Assembly (NCBI GenBank): GCA_963210315.1
Contig: OY723237.1
Coordinates: 3,596,001 to 3,660,000, forward strand
From: Rhynchopus euleeides
Taxonomy: Eukaryota > Euglenozoa > Diplonemea > Diplonemida > Diplonemidae
Direction: 5' to 3'
DNA length: 64,000 bases
Shown piece by piece: positions 1 through 12,192 of the stretch. Below the pieces are notes generated by a model. That model saw only the letters and a list, made by a program, of their open reading frames with translations, searched no databases and was not told the DNA's origin. The translations under genes were made by a program, and so were the position numbers. Every line of letters begins with the position of its first letter. The first letter of the stretch is position 1.

Positions 1-708
1 ACTGGTCCTTGAGGGTTCAACCTTCAGGGTGGAGGAGGGCGGGGGAGCGACCACTCGTGACAGGTGTGCGTTGTGGGTGGAGTGGGTGCACGACAGAATG
101 GCCAAAGGGTCCACGAGATCTCTGCACACATTCCGTTATCGAGGAGATGGGCACCGAGCTGTGACGACAGGCAACAAACAAATCTCATCTGTTAGTTGCC
201 CCCAATAGGGTTGGCGACCTTCAAGACTGCTTGAAAGACGTTCGTGTTCTCGTCTCAGCCCTCCAGACAAGCAGATCTGTCTCGAGTTGGTGGGCTGTCG
301 CCATGTATTCGATGGCACCGAGTGACGCTGCACAGAGGCAGACGACACGGTGAACTCCAGCGGAGGTTACCCTACCTCCGCTGGAGTACACCGTGTGTCT
401 CCCATGAGTCTCAACTAGCGGGAGTCTTAGCGTAAATTAGCTGGAAAATAGACTCCCGTCTCCAGTACAGACTGCAGTCTTAGACTCCCTCTTAGACACT
501 CGCTAGGGTGGCTGGAGTCCACCATGTGTGCACCTTCAAAACAGAAGAGACCTGCATGACGAGGGCATCACCACCCACCGGGCCACCCGCTAGGTCCATT
601 TTTTCTTCTCCGCTTCTCTGCCTTCTTTGGACTATTTGAGCTCTGTGCGGATCACGATGGGGTCACTTTCTATTTCTTTATGGCGTTTTTTCTGACTGTT
701 TTACTGTC
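1..708. repeat. Dispersed element, copy 1 (cut by window edge)
   Basis: This block matches 2013-2715 almost base for base, with scattered substitutions and small indels. It carries the same internal palindrome. The match stops near 708, where the following sequence differs. The left end lies outside the window. Short reading frames inside it have no coding character and are the same in both copies. Confidence 0.85.
345..396. repeat. Perfect-loop palindrome in repeat copy 1
   Basis: Two arms of about 23 bases (345-367 and 374-396) are reverse complements with one mismatch and a six-base loop. The core arm is CTCCAGCGGAGGT. The same hairpin recurs in copy 2 at 2354-2405, so it belongs to the element. 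Confidence 0.8.
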
Positions 709-861
709 AGCGGCCAAAAAAATGGGCAATTAGGGCAATTCTGGACTGGGCTTTTTTATTTTTTTTGAAATGGAAGTCCAGGGGCTTAGCTTGGATTTTG
801 GGGTTGGGGCCGAAACTCGGTCAGACTCGGTCACAGTACACACAGTTGATTTGCCCTACTC

Positions 862-1033
862 GGGTACCCGAGAGAATGTCACCCCCCCTCGGCCTCCGCT
901 TGGGCTCCAAGGGCCACCCTGTACAGAGGGGGTGACATTCTTCAACGGTTGCCCTGTGTAGCGGCTGGGAAGAATGGCACCCCCCCTCGGCCCTGGGCCC
1001 TCGAGGGGGGTGACATTCTCCTCGGGGGTACCC
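862..1033. mobile_element. Small foldback element
   Basis: The outer arms pair GGGTACCCGAG plus AGAATGTCACCCCCC on the left with their near reverse complement on the right (about 1005-1033). Further internal copies of the GTGACATTCTT motif lie between them, so the whole 170 bp can fold. It abuts the 3' end of the hAT remnant. No coding content is seen. Confidence 0.6.
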
Positions 1034-1593
1034 TAGGACCTCGCAAGAGTGGCTTCGGGGATACCCTGTGAATCTCCGCGACATTCCACTCCCACAAAGA
1101 GTACATTTGCAAGGCTTTCGTTGCTCAGTTGGCGAAGCCTGGTGGAGACAAGGCGGACCTTGGAAAACAAGCGTTCAACAGAAGCAGTGCCCAGCGGAAG
1201 CATAGATGCAAGCTGGAGTAGCTTGCATGTTGCTGGGTACGTGAGAGCGAGGTTTAACCTCCTGCAGATCACGCAGGCCCAACCTCCGAATCTCGGAACA
1301 GACACCCGGGCACGCAGAAGGGCAGCCTTGTGCGCCTGTGCCCACTTCGGTGGGTGTGCTGGGGCATTGAAGTCCGGGCAAGGGTACGCACCAGTAATCC
1401 CCGGGAGAGGTGCCAGGTAATGATCAGCGATGTAGCCCAGAGCCTCCTGCACCTGCGTGCCATGTTGCCGGGAGACGGAATTCGAGACTGCTGACGTTAT
1501 TCTTACGCTAGCGACGAATACGGGACAGAAGGACAATGGGGCGTTCGCGTTCGCTCGCACGCGTGCTTCACCTCCTGTGCTGCTGCACCCCAA
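1033..1593 (-). pseudogene. hAT-family transposase C-terminal remnant
   Basis: The 186-residue minus-strand frame ends with the hAT C-terminal dimerisation signature: a run LPLGTASVERLFSKVR, then about 15 residues later LSNESLANVLFV. In hAT transposases this domain follows the RNase-H-like catalytic core. No catalytic core, BED finger or upstream transposase frame is visible, so only the C-terminus survives. The frame is flanked by a foldback repeat on its 3' side. It could be the last exon of a larger decayed element, but it is unlikely to encode an active enzyme. Confidence 0.75.
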
Positions 1594-1652
1594 GAAAAAT
1601 CCACTTTCCCCCCGGAAATTTATACTTATTTTTTGTTTTTTGGGCTGACCCA

Positions 1653-2830
1653 GGGTATAAGATAGACTTTTTTTCTGGCGCCGTTTTCCGGTTTTTCTGG
1701 TTTTGAAAATTTTTCGCGCGCGCCTTCGGCGCGCGCGACCCGCGCAAACCCTCCCAGAATCTGAGAGGGCCCGGTGCCTGCGCGCGTCCTGTCGTACTGA
1801 GGCTGCTTGGTGGGGCAGGCGCAGCAGCTGCTTTGAAAGTTTGGACTCTCGGCCAAAAAACCGGTCTGGTGTAATTTTTTTACGCAGGGGGGTCTGGGGG
1901 GCGGAGCCCCCCAGCCGCCGGAGGCCACGGTAGTGAACATCTGTTCCCTACAGTCTGGATTCGCTTGTAAGTAGGAAGGCTTCGCTGATCGCAGCCCGGC
2001 CAGCAGGAGATCACTGGTCCTTGAGGGTTCAACCTTCAGGGTGGAGGAGGACGGGGGAGCGACCACTCGTGACAGGTGTGCGTTGTGGGTGGAGTGGGTG
2101 CACGACAGAATGGCCAAAGGGTCCACGAGATCTCTGCACACATTCCGTTGTCGAGGAGATGGGCTAGCTGTGACGACAGGCAACAAACAAATCTCATCTG
2201 TTAGTTGCCCCCAATAGGCTTGGCGACCTTCAAGACTGCTTGAAATTCGTTCGTGTTCTCGTCTCAGCCCTCCAGACAAGCAGATCTGTCTCGAGTTGGT
2301 GGGCTGTCGCCATGTATTCGATGGCACCGAGTGACGCTGCACAGAGGCAGACGACACGGTGAACTCCAGCGGAGGTTACCCTACCTCCGCTGGAGTACAC
2401 CGTGTGTCTCCCATGAATCTCAACCAGCGGGAGTCTTAGCGTAAATTAGCTGGAAAATAGACTCCCGTCTTCAGTACAGACTGCAGTCTTAGACCCCTCT
2501 TAGACACTCGCTAGGGTGGCTGGAGTCCACCATGTGTGCACCTTCAAAACAGAAGAGACCTGCATGACGAGGGCATCACCACCCACCGGGCTACCCGCTA
2601 GGTCCATTTTTCTTCTCCGCTTCTCTGCCTTCTTTGGACTATTTGAGCTCTGTGCGGATCACGATGGGGTCACTTTCTATTTTTTTATGGCGTTTTTTCT
2701 GACTGTTCTACTGTCCCAAAGTCACAAAAAAACCCGCCAAAAATGAGACCGACCTTTTTTTTTTTCCAGAAAACCGGGAACCGGGAAACCCTGGTTTTGA
2801 AAACCGGAAAACCAGACCTATCTTATCCCC
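1653..2830. mobile_element. TIR element enclosing repeat copy 2
   Basis: The left end begins GGGTATAAGATAGAC and the right end finishes GACCTATCTTATCCCC, its near reverse complement. Just inside both ends lie matching A/T-rich stretches related to CCGGAAAACCAG, also in inverted orientation. The enclosed 2013-2715 block is the dispersed unit seen at 1-708, so copy 1 is probably a truncated member of the same element. No transposase is seen, so it is non-autonomous. A target-site duplication is not clear. Confidence 0.5.
2013..2715. repeat. Dispersed element, copy 2
   Basis: Near-identical to 1-708 over its full length, including the 23-base palindrome at 2354-2405. It lies inside the TIR element 1653-2830. 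Short fragments of the neighbouring sequence (about 1780-1945) recur near 61,565-61,625 and, inverted, near 62,550-62,600, so the family is dispersed. Confidence 0.85.
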
Positions 2831-4496
2831 TGGTGGGATTGTCCGGGTATTCGGGTGTTCCAGGGGGATTTCCTCGAATTATTCGGGGTTCACGGACTCC
2901 ATCCCCAGGCCCGTGGTGGCAGGCAGGTTGCGAGCAAGGCCGGGTATCACTGCAACCCTGAGGAAGAAGGTCTCTTAGGGCCCCCAGACCCCGTCAGGGG
3001 ACTGGGAGTGTCCAAAGGGTGGCAGCAGCTCGGGCAAACCATATTGAGGAACGCCAGGCCGCATGCAGATGCAACTGCATCTGGCCGATAATATCATTTC
3101 ACACCTCGGAGAATGATGTGAAACGAACTCTCGTCAGTACATAGAGAGAGGGGCCCTTCTGCTATGTATATTTTTTTTCCGCAAACCCGTTTTGATCTTT
3201 TTTTTTCTTTTGGTCCGTGTTGGAATCTACCAGTACTCCGCCTCCCACTGCCAGTACTCGCTGTAGTGCTTCGGCTCCGGGTAGTCTGACAGCGGGCTTG
3301 CAGTTAACTGATCCTGCTTATGGATGCGCCTTGCACTGATCTTGCAAGTCACCCTTCTTGACGTACGTACCCTTCGGCATGACGATTCTGCGAAGTTTCG
3401 CCTCCGATCTGTTCAAGGATCAAGAGCAGTTGGCCCCGCGCATCCTTCTGAGGATTAGAAGAAGGCGCGGACTGCTCGAAACCGTTGTTACCAACAGTCT
3501 CGAGCCAAGCCGGTGGCGGGAGAGAGGACTGGAGCAGCCGTGCCATCTTAGGTGTGTTGAATACCTGTAAGAGAAGATGTTGAGTTGACAATCCACATAC
3601 CTTACTAATAATATGGTTTCTGTAACCTTGCAGCTATGAATAGATAAACATTCGTACGTATGTATGTTGAAATGCAGGTTTGATACTCCCCAGCAATTCC
3701 ATGTTTCAAAAGACTCAACTTACTTCTGCCATAGAGCCTGGCCCCGGGTTCCGGAAAGGCCGCCGCCACACACTCCGCCGAAAGACCACCAAACTCGGGT
3801 CAAACCAGGTGGTCACCCACCAAATAACTCCACCCCCGAATAATTCCACCCCCCGAATAACGTTTTTTCCCCCGGGATTTTTGGGCACCAGGACCCCCCA
3901 AATAATACAATTATTCGGAGGGTCCCTTTACATGTGTATATGTTGTCTTGGATGGTGTGGAGGAGTGTGGGCGGAAGGAATTCGTTCCCTCTCCCTCCGC
4001 CCCCGTCGCAGCTTCTTGGGGGGTTCGACTCGCTTTGTCTTGGGATATTGGCGCAGGTGATGGAGGGGTTATTAGCTGGCCTCCTGTCGGGCCGCCGTCG
4101 CCTTCCCTCTCCTCTCTGTCCCGGTCGCAGTGTCGTTGGAGCTTCTGCGCCGAGCCCTCCCTCGTCGAGCCGCTGCGAGTGAAATTTTGATGTCGTTTCT
4201 ACCGCCTGTCGGGCGTAATGCGAGCATCTCCTTCCCGCTCCACTGCATTGCTTTGACACACTGCTCCAGGCGGAGCGTCGGGAGGCCTGCAGCTTGGCGA
4301 CAACGCGGATGGGGGGAGGGGATGGCCTGGTGTGTTGTGGTGGCGCACAACACGCACGGAAGGCGCTCAGATATGTTTACTGAATGGTTCTTCTGCCCAG
4401 CACGGTGGCATTGTCCTAATGTGTAACTCTTCTTGTTTCTTTTTGTTCCGCTCCCCCCGTTATTTTTTTGTTGCAAACCCTCCCACGCCACAACAG
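2831..4496. other. No gene resolved
   Basis: The stretch holds A/T and C-rich low-complexity sequence, a run of CCCCCGAATAA-like repeats near 3830-3920, and short frames without codon bias. An upstream exon of the 4497-5859 gene probably lies in 3,950-4,440, but I could not choose among the frames. Confidence 0.4.
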
Positions 4497-5859
4497 GACC
4501 TGGAGGAGGAGCACGAGGCGCTGAGGCGGGGCGTGGCGCATGCGCTGCAGGTGGCGAGCCTCTCTGAAGAGGAGGCTGGCTGCCGCGCTGACATCACCAC
4601 CACGAGTGAGGACTGCTCCGAACTGCTCGATGCTGAGCACAAGAAACTGCGGGTATGCGGCAGATCTGAAGCCCGCAGACGGGTGGGCGGAGGGTTGGTT
4701 CGAAAGAGCCAAACATTTATGCCAGCAGCGCACTGCTCCACACACACATGATTCCCCCGTTGTGCCGCATGGGCCCGAGTGGGGCTAGTCGAGATGTAGC
4801 CCCGATACCCGACTCCCGTGTCGTGTGCCTGGTTTTTCTGCATGGGGATGTGGGGGCAGGGCACGCCATGCCAAACCGACACAACCAACCAACAGGGCGA
4901 CCTGCTGGTGGAGGCATGCACGGATGCACTGCTTGATGACCTGCTGGACAGCACTCTCGGAGCCGTCTTGAACATGCATGACGGGGAGGGCCACTCGCTG
5001 TCTCACTCACCGTCTGCTTCGTCGCGGTATGTGGCTGCAGCCCAGTGGGGCAGATATGCAAGATATACCTTTGTAAGTTGCTTTGGATTTCGATGACACC
5101 GACGACGATTCAAGATTCAATCCAAATGACTCCCGAGGAAGGTGAGCCCACCGTTCGCTGCCAGCTTGTTGCTTTAGCGTGGGGCTCTCTCGGTGGCCCG
5201 GTCCTCAGAGGGGAACTCTGGCGCTGTCTTAATTTGCCCTTCTCCATGATGGCACATCCACCCCACACACCCACCACAGCGACGGCCTCTCGCCCAAGGG
5301 AAAGGTCGCGAAGGGCAAAGGCGGGAAGAAGGGGAAGGGCGTGAAGAAGAAGGAGAAGGCGGTTGTCGACAACAGCGTGGAGGCTGTGAATGTGTTCTTC
5401 GACGCGGCGGAGGCGCACCTCTGCGAGGCGGGGTCGACGGTGGAGGAGGCGCTGGACCTGCGCGTGGCGGTGCAGGCCGCGCTGGGGGGTGGCGCGAAGA
5501 AGAAGAAGGGCGCAAAGGCTGCGAAGCCTGATAAGTCCAGCCGCGCGCAGAACGGCTTCCACGACATGCTCGCAGGGGTCGTCATCGGAGGATGGCGGGA
5601 CTATCTGATCCAGCACGTGCAGCCCGTCACAGCTGCAGAACGCCAACGGCTCGCAACGCATGTCCGCAAATGGTGTTCGGAATGGCTCCGACTGGCCACA
5701 GATGCAAACGAATTCGAGCTCGCTTTCCTTGAATACCCACTCTGGGATCGCTCCTGGAAGCACAACCCCCACGAGCAAGTCATCCTTGAGGGGATGGTTG
5801 ACGAACTCATGGATGAAATGTGCCTGGACACTGCGCAGTGGCTGCTGTGCACTGCCTGA
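4497..5859 (+). CDS. Three-exon gene, unknown lysine-rich/alpha-helical protein (5' end unresolved)
   Basis: Exons 4497-4652, 4896-5026 and 5280-5859 join cleanly. Intron 1 (GTATGC...ACAG, phase 0) and intron 2 (GTATGT...CACAG, phase 2, rebuilding an Arg codon) keep one frame to the TGA at 5857. Exon 1 is acidic and helical and starts DLEEEHEAL. Exon 2 is also helical, with DALLDDLLDSTLG. Exon 3 opens with a dense Lys/Gly tract, then a globular helical part containing a second KKKKGAK patch and a Trp-rich C-terminus (GGWRDYLI, KWCSEWL, DRSWKH). No family is recognised. The start codon and any earlier exon are not identified, so the entry is 5' partial. The lysine tracts could bind nucleic acid or act as a nuclear signal, but that is only a guess. 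Confidence 0.7.
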
Positions 5860-7050
5860 CACACCGCCTTGCGCCCTCCAGTGGCAGGGATGCCAAGAGA
5901 CAGGCGGGGACAGAGAGCGAGAGTATGAAGGCACCGCAGCATGGGAGAAGCAGACAAGGATGTGACGGGAATAGCGCAGCGTCTCCTGTATGTTTGATGA
6001 AGGCAAGGGATGCGGTGACGCCGCATCAGGACCAGTGGTGTGCCTTGGTGTGAGAGCTGATCTCGACTCCAACAGAAAGATTCGTGTGTGCGTGTGTGTG
6101 GGGGGGGTGGGGGTGGGGATGAGGGGGGAGTACTCAGGCTAAGTCCAACAAAGCACAGCGGATGTGTCGTCCCTGAGAGGAATGCTGTCGACATATCGCC
6201 CTGTTGTGCCTCGCCATGCGCCCGGCTTCCCTTTCGGTGGTTTCTATTGGGTGCTGCGAAATGGAAGGCGTGCGCGTGCCTAGCCCGTCGCCCGTCGTCC
6301 TCGCCATCACCTCCGCCCCACCCACGCGGGTCTTGGGTTACACTACAACCTTGCAGATTCAAGGGCTGCCGGTTTTGCCTTCTCCTTCGCCTTTTGCTGT
6401 TTGCTTTTTCTCTGTGTCTGCATAACCTTACCCATCCTCTCCCCGCCCCCCCAGTGTATGAGTTCCCACGAAAGTGTTGCGGGTATGTGTTTGTGGCCTC
6501 CCCGCCTGGTTTCCCACATTGGGGAGGGGGGGGTATTTTTTTTTGGGCCACGACTCTGCCCAGCTCTGCCAAACTCCGCCAAAACTCAGGCCGAATCAGG
6601 TGGTCTCCGGGGAAGTGAAGATCCACACAACGCCTTTGTGGCACAAAACAACAGCCTTATCTTCGATATATACCCACACAGCCATCGCGGGAAGTGTCAA
6701 TTCAGCTCAGCCAACTGTGCTCTGCACGCCATGCCCTTTATCAGGCAAGATGGTTTGCAAAGTGTGTGTGGAAGCGCCAACGCATATCAGAGGAATGTGC
6801 GAATAGCAGTACAGGAAAGGTGCTCAGGGATGAAGTGTACCTTTTCAAAATGCACACAACAGACCCCCATATGGCGGTTGTCGTTATTAAGCCCCCACAC
6901 ACAGTGCGCTCGCTTCCAAAAAGTTCTCCCCCACCCCACCACCCCACTCACCTGCATAACGAGTAAAAGGGGTAGTCGACTCTGGCTATCCAACTTTACT
7001 CGACTTCACCACCCCCACCCCCCCCCCCCTCTCTCCCCATTCATGCGCAG
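5860..7050. other. Intergenic, low complexity
   Basis: G-runs, C-runs and T-runs dominate (for example near 6100-6130 and 6525-6545). Short overlapping frames occur on both strands with no consistent codon use. No gene is supported here; early exons or UTR of the 7051-11995 gene may lie within. Confidence 0.4.
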
Positions 7051-10000
7051 TGGCACGGCAGTGTGTCGCAGCAGAAGCCACAGCAGAAAGTAAGTAACAT
7101 CGCTCCTTCCCCCCCCCCCCCCCCTCCCCTCTCCCCCTCTCTAGTAGTCAACCTGTTCAAGCACCTTTGGTGCGTCTGGGGGGGGGGGGGGCACAATGAG
7201 GCTAGATCTGAGAGCAACTGTTGCAGAGGTGGGGGGGGGTGAGCAGATTTGATGTGGGTGTAGCGGCTGCACCTCTCCCTCCCTTCCCCCCCCCCCATTT
7301 GGCGCACAGAACCTAACACATCCATGCCGGGGTGAGCAGTTTTGAACATGGTCGAGGCCAGCATTTGTCTTTGATTCTTTGTTACTTACCTATCATCCCC
7401 CCCCCCCCCTCCCCCCTCGAGATCCTTGCTGAGACTTCCACAGTTGCTGGACAGTGTCTGCATTAAAGCGAAAGGAGCGCGATTTCCCCCACCACCCCAC
7501 CACCACCCCTCCCCAGGTGGTTGCAGGGGGGTCCGGCACCCATCCCCCCCCTTCCCCACCGGGCAGTGCTGCCACTGGCGGTCCACAGTGGCTGCCCGTT
7601 CCGATGCCGCTGTTCATCGACACCTCAGGGGGTGTACCCAAGGTGGTGGACCCGCTTCCCGCCTACGCAAACACCCTCGCCCGCCCCTGGGAGCAGCAAG
7701 GGGCTGCCAGCGAAAGCGGGGATGACCGAGCCGGGAAAAGCCAGGACCCCGCCAGCCCGCCATCCGCCTACGCTCCGGAGCTGCGGGTCGACGACACCGA
7801 CAATGCGCCGGATGTGCGGAAGCTGGAAACAGACATCGTGCCGCACAGCGTCACCATGCCGCAGGCTGCCGAGCGTGTCGCAGCGGAAAGCCCCTTCCCG
7901 GGGAGCGTCAGCTCTGGCCGGGGTTCTGTGCGGATGCCGCATGAGTCCCTCGGAACCAAGGTGGTGTTGGACCGCCTGAAGACCTACTGGCGGTACAACG
8001 GTGAGCTGGCAGAGCTCCGGAGCATCGAGGAGACGACGAGCTTTGCAATCGTGGATGTGGTGGGGCAGGGCGTATCGATCCGGGTGAAGCGGAAGCACTA
8101 CCGCGTCGCCACGCATACCGACCTCCAGACGCACACCCCCTCCTCAGCCGGCTCGCCGGCTGAGGTGCCCAGAGACAAGCCGTCGGTGGCGTCGGTGCCG
8201 CCTGCGCCGAACAGCACCCCGCATATGCCGACCCATTCACTCGCCACCACCGGCACCAGCAGCAGCGGCAGCCTGCGCAGCGGCAGCGGGCGGAGCAGGA
8301 GTGGGCGGAGCCAGAGCCCAGGGAGCAGCGGCAGGGCGAAGTCCGACACACCGAGCCTCCGCAACGACCGCTCTGCGGCATCTGCGGCAGCAGCGGTTGC
8401 AAGGGATGGCGGGTCTGACCAGGGCCAGGCGGAGCCGGACGACCCAGAAGGGAATTCTGTGGAGCTGATCGAGGGGACCGTTGTGCAGGTGGAGCCTGGC
8501 AGGCAGAGGGTATGCCAAGATAAACGCCATGCCGTTTTGGGCGCACATGGGTGGCTCGGGAGGGGGAGGGTGTGTGTGTGTGTGTGCGTAACTTTCGGGG
8601 AAGTGGGAAGGGGTCCCCCCGTTTCGTGGGAATACAGGCAATGCTTCTGAAAAAAATCCTGGGGTGTAGGGGAGGGTGCAGTCCCCCTGGGGGGCGGGGC
8701 GGGGAGGGGAGGGTGTGGGGGCGTGGGGGGCTCTCGTCTCGCTGGGGGGGGGAGGGGGGGAGCAGGGTCACCTCACCGCCACCCTCCACAAAACAAACAC
8801 AACAAAACAACAACCACACAGCTCGGGCTGTATTTGCGGGGGAATTTCCTGCAGTTCATCTCCGCAGCGATGTTCGACCCGGAAACCCGCTCGCTCGCCC
8901 CCGACACGCTGACACCCGTGGGCCACCGCGACAGGGTGACCCTGCCGCTGGAGGGGATGACGGAGAAGCTCGAGAGCCTGGTTGCCCTGTGTGAGAAGAC
9001 GAATGTGCCGCACAACATCGGCATCATCCGCGAGGTTGTGATTGGAGATGTCGCCATCCGGGTGGAGTCCAACGGGAAGCTCGGTGTATACTGGGGTGAC
9101 AAATTCCAGCAGTTCATCTCGCAGGCATTCTACGACCCTGTCACACGGAGGATATGCCCCGATTCGTTCACACAGCCCTCCGACCCCGATGCACTGCAGC
9201 TGCCGGATGACAACCTCGCGCAGATCCTGTCTGACATCGCGGCACTCTGCACCCTCACCAGCACACGGCATAACATAACACTTCCACCTCTGCCGGCGGA
9301 GCCTCCTCCGGTCGCAAAGACAAGCGCCAAAGCGGTTGCCGCTGTTACCCCCGACTCCCCCAGCCCTGTGGACAGCGGGCTCAGCGACAGCCACAGCCGC
9401 AGCGTGTCTCCCATCAGAGCGTCCCGCTCCACGCAACCCCCGAAGAGCGGGGCGCCGCGCCAGCACCAACACCACCCCCACCAACATCGGGGCCCCGCGG
9501 GGGTGGGGCAGCCCGCCAACACCGCCACCTCCGCGCCCTCCGCCACAGCCACGTCGTCGTCGTCTTCATCATCCTCTTCGTCATCCTCGTCTGCTGCGTC
9601 CCCCTCCTCCTCCGCCCTCAGCCTCTCGCAGATCCCGATACCCGGGTTCCTGCGCAGGGGTAGCGGTGGTGGGGGTGCGGCTCGCAAATCTCAGAGGGGG
9701 GGAGGAGGAGGGGGTGGTGGTGGTGGTGGTGGTGCGGCCGCCCCCGCCTTCGGCGCGACAGAGACAGAGAGGAGGCTGGCGGCGGAGCTGGAGATGTGCA
9801 GGTCGGAGCTGGCGGAGGCGAAGAGGCTGCTGGCGATGGGGGAGGGGAGGCAGCAGCAGCAGCAGCAGGGACCACTCTACCCAGTGGAGCCGAGGGGAGG
9901 GGGCGGGGGCGGCAGCCAGAGCCCTCCTGGGAGCAGCCGGATGGAGGGGGGCCCTGGGATGACGACGCCTGCTGCGGAGCAGCCCGGGCACAGCTACGGC

Positions 10001-10920
10001 CACCACCGTCACAGCCACCATCATCATAACGACCCTGGGTGCCTGCCCGGCACTCCGCCAGGGGCAGGGCGTGGTGGTGGTGGTGGTGGTCCGGCCACCC
10101 CTGTGGTGTCGCCCGGGACGCCTCCGCAGTTTCTGCCGCCGACGCCGGTCAACCCCCCGTCGCGCGCGCCGCAGCAGAATCTGGCGGCAGCCCAACCCGC
10201 CTTCCTGCATGTTGCCTTCGGGGGGGGCGACGCGGGGGGGAGTAGCACCGCCGCCCTCCCCAGCAGCACCACCGTGGCGATCCCCCACCCGCTCACGCTG
10301 GAGGCGTTTTTGGGGCATCTCCCGGCGCTGCCGCCTCCGCCCGCTGGGGTGCAGGCCGACTGCTTGCTGCTCTCTGCATGGAGTGCCCCGACCCTCTCCG
10401 GGATATACCTCGCATCTGACACGGAGCAGGCCAACGGGAAGCCTGTGTGGGTCTGCGCCGACGGGAGGCCCTCCTGCATTTACCTCAACTCTGCGGGGAA
10501 GTGGGCTGTCGCATCGAAGCGGGATCACATCAGGAGGTCCACCGGCTGGCTCAAGTCACGCCGTGTGTTGGGTCGCGACGCGCCACCCTACGAGGTGCGT
10601 GCCTGGCTGGCAAACGATGGGAAGGCCTGGGTGGAGGAGGCGCAGGAGGTGTCCATCAGGCCGATCCCCAGGATCCTGATCCAGCCCCCCGACGGGGTGG
10701 GCTGGGTGCGGCTGTCCGACCCCTCGCAGCTGGCATGCGGTGGGCACGTCTGGATTGGGTACGGCGACCCTGCCGCTGGGGCGGGGCACCCGTCTGCCGC
10801 ACACCGGGATGGCGTCGCACCGCAGCATGCTGTGGGGGAGGGTGGCGGTGACCTGCGGCGGAGGCCCGGCCCTGCCCCGTTCCCTTCTGCTGCGCTGCCG
10901 GTTGCGGCGCAGCAGGAGCC

Positions 10921-10955
<35 letters not shown>

Positions 10956-11995
10956 GCAGCGCAGGGGTGCAGGGGGGGTGGGCAGCCCTGCCCAGATCGC
11001 CCACAGGCCCCTCGATACCTGCTGAGTATCCCCACCGGCAGCAGCAGCAGCAGCAGCAGCAACACCAGGCTGCGTACGCCCCGGTGTCCGATGTGCCCGT
11101 CAGGGGGCTTGGCCCCGGCGGCAGCGGCGGTGCCTCGCCCTCCCCCGTGGGCCGCGCGCCGTTCCGATCGCCGCTGCCCCCGGAGGGGGGTGCGGCAGGG
11201 GCGGGCGGTGTGGCGCGGCGCCCGTCCTCCCAGCAGCAGCAGCAGCAGTGGGGCGTGGCGTCGCAGCCCGTGCCCCCCGACAGCCCTGTGTATGACACGA
11301 GGCCCGGCAGGGGCGGTGGCGGCGACATGCGGCCCACGCCGCAGCCGCCCTCGTTTTCCGGCGGGCTGGCCGGTGCCGGGCAGCAGCAGCAGCAACCCCA
11401 TCAGCAGGGCGGTGGTGACGGGGTGAGCTCGTATGCGGCACAGCAGGGCGGTGCAGGGGTGCAGGAGGGGCGGACAGACGGGCAGCAGCAGCAGCAGCGC
11501 CGCCCCTCCTGGGGTGAGGGTGCTGGTGGCAGCACCCCGTCCCACCGGCCCGCGGCGGAGGCGCAGCAGCACTGGGCCCAGCAGCAGCAGCAGCACCACC
11601 GCGCCGACAGAGGGAGCCGTGCGGGCGCCCCCCCGGACACCCCCAAGGAGGGAGTGTGGGGTGGCGGCAGCACCGTGCCGTCGGAAACGCCGCCGCCGCA
11701 GCTGCCGCAGAACCCTGAAGCAGCTGCCGGTGGTGCTGTGCACGGGCCGAAGGTGACGGCTTCGCGTCAGACGTGGGGACACCACAGATGTATCAGCCCG
11801 TTGCGCCCCAGCGGCGGCGCTGCCCGGGGGCCTGAGGGTGCGGTGGTGGTGGCAGGGGCGCCGAGCGCAGAACCCGTCCGGGCGTACGCCCCCATCCCGC
11901 ACGTGCCCCATCCTGCCGTTTCAGCAACTGAAGGAGTGTCACTGCTCCAGGAGGGTGACATCATGACCATTTCTGAGGAGGATGACATGATTTAA
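7051..11995 (+). CDS. Large polyQ/polyS/polyG protein with a duplicated ~85-residue domain
   Basis: Supported exons are 7051-7089 (39 nt, C-rich acceptor, GTAAGT donor), 7517-8509 and 8822-11995, all phase 0. The strongest proof of splicing is an internal repeat. The end of exon 2 plus the start of exon 3 encodes VQVEPGRQR then LGLYLRGNFLQFISAAMFDP, and about 80 residues later the protein repeats it as IRVESNGK then LGVYWGDKFQQFISQAFYDP. A later globular segment (about 10,310-10,690) has the pattern SGIYLAS, GKPVWVCADG, CIYLNSAGKWAV. Between and after these lie polySer (about 9545-9600), polyGly, and at least six polyGln runs, the longest 11 CAG at 10,922-10,954. The protein ends in acidic ISEEDDMI. 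The start codon is not resolved and the family is not recognised. Length and disorder suggest a scaffold or nucleic-acid-associated protein, which is inference. Confidence 0.8.
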
Positions 11996-12081
11996 AAGCG
12001 TTGCGAGGCTGTATACGGAGGCGTGGGTGGGAGGGAGGAGGGGGTAGGTGGGGTGGGGTGGGGGTGGTGTTCGGGTATATA

Positions 12082-12192
12082 GGGGGTCTTCGCTGGTCGT
12101 TATTCTTCGTCAATCTTCGTCAGTTTTCAGCCAATTCAACTGGAAATGCACCAAAATGCACTGACGATCACCCAGTAGCCCAGAAGTCCCCC
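12082..12192. mobile_element. MITE, GGGGGTCTTCGCT family, copy A
   Basis: A 111 bp element starting GGGGGTCTTCGCTGG and ending in a decayed reverse complement, with an internal ACCAAAATGCACTGACGA segment shared with copies at 32762-32882 and 56095-56202. A candidate 3 bp target duplication (ATA) flanks it. It sits 87 bp past the stop of the polyQ gene, probably in its 3' region. Confidence 0.8.

Noticed and set aside
1626-2357. 243-residue minus-strand frame in the left repeat
   Set aside because: Composition and identity to the noncoding dispersed repeat at 1-348 argue against a gene.
10556-11911. Long minus-strand frame opposite the polyQ exon
   Set aside because: It reads CAG runs as polyLeu/polyCys and has no domain; the plus strand has the supported splice and repeat evidence.
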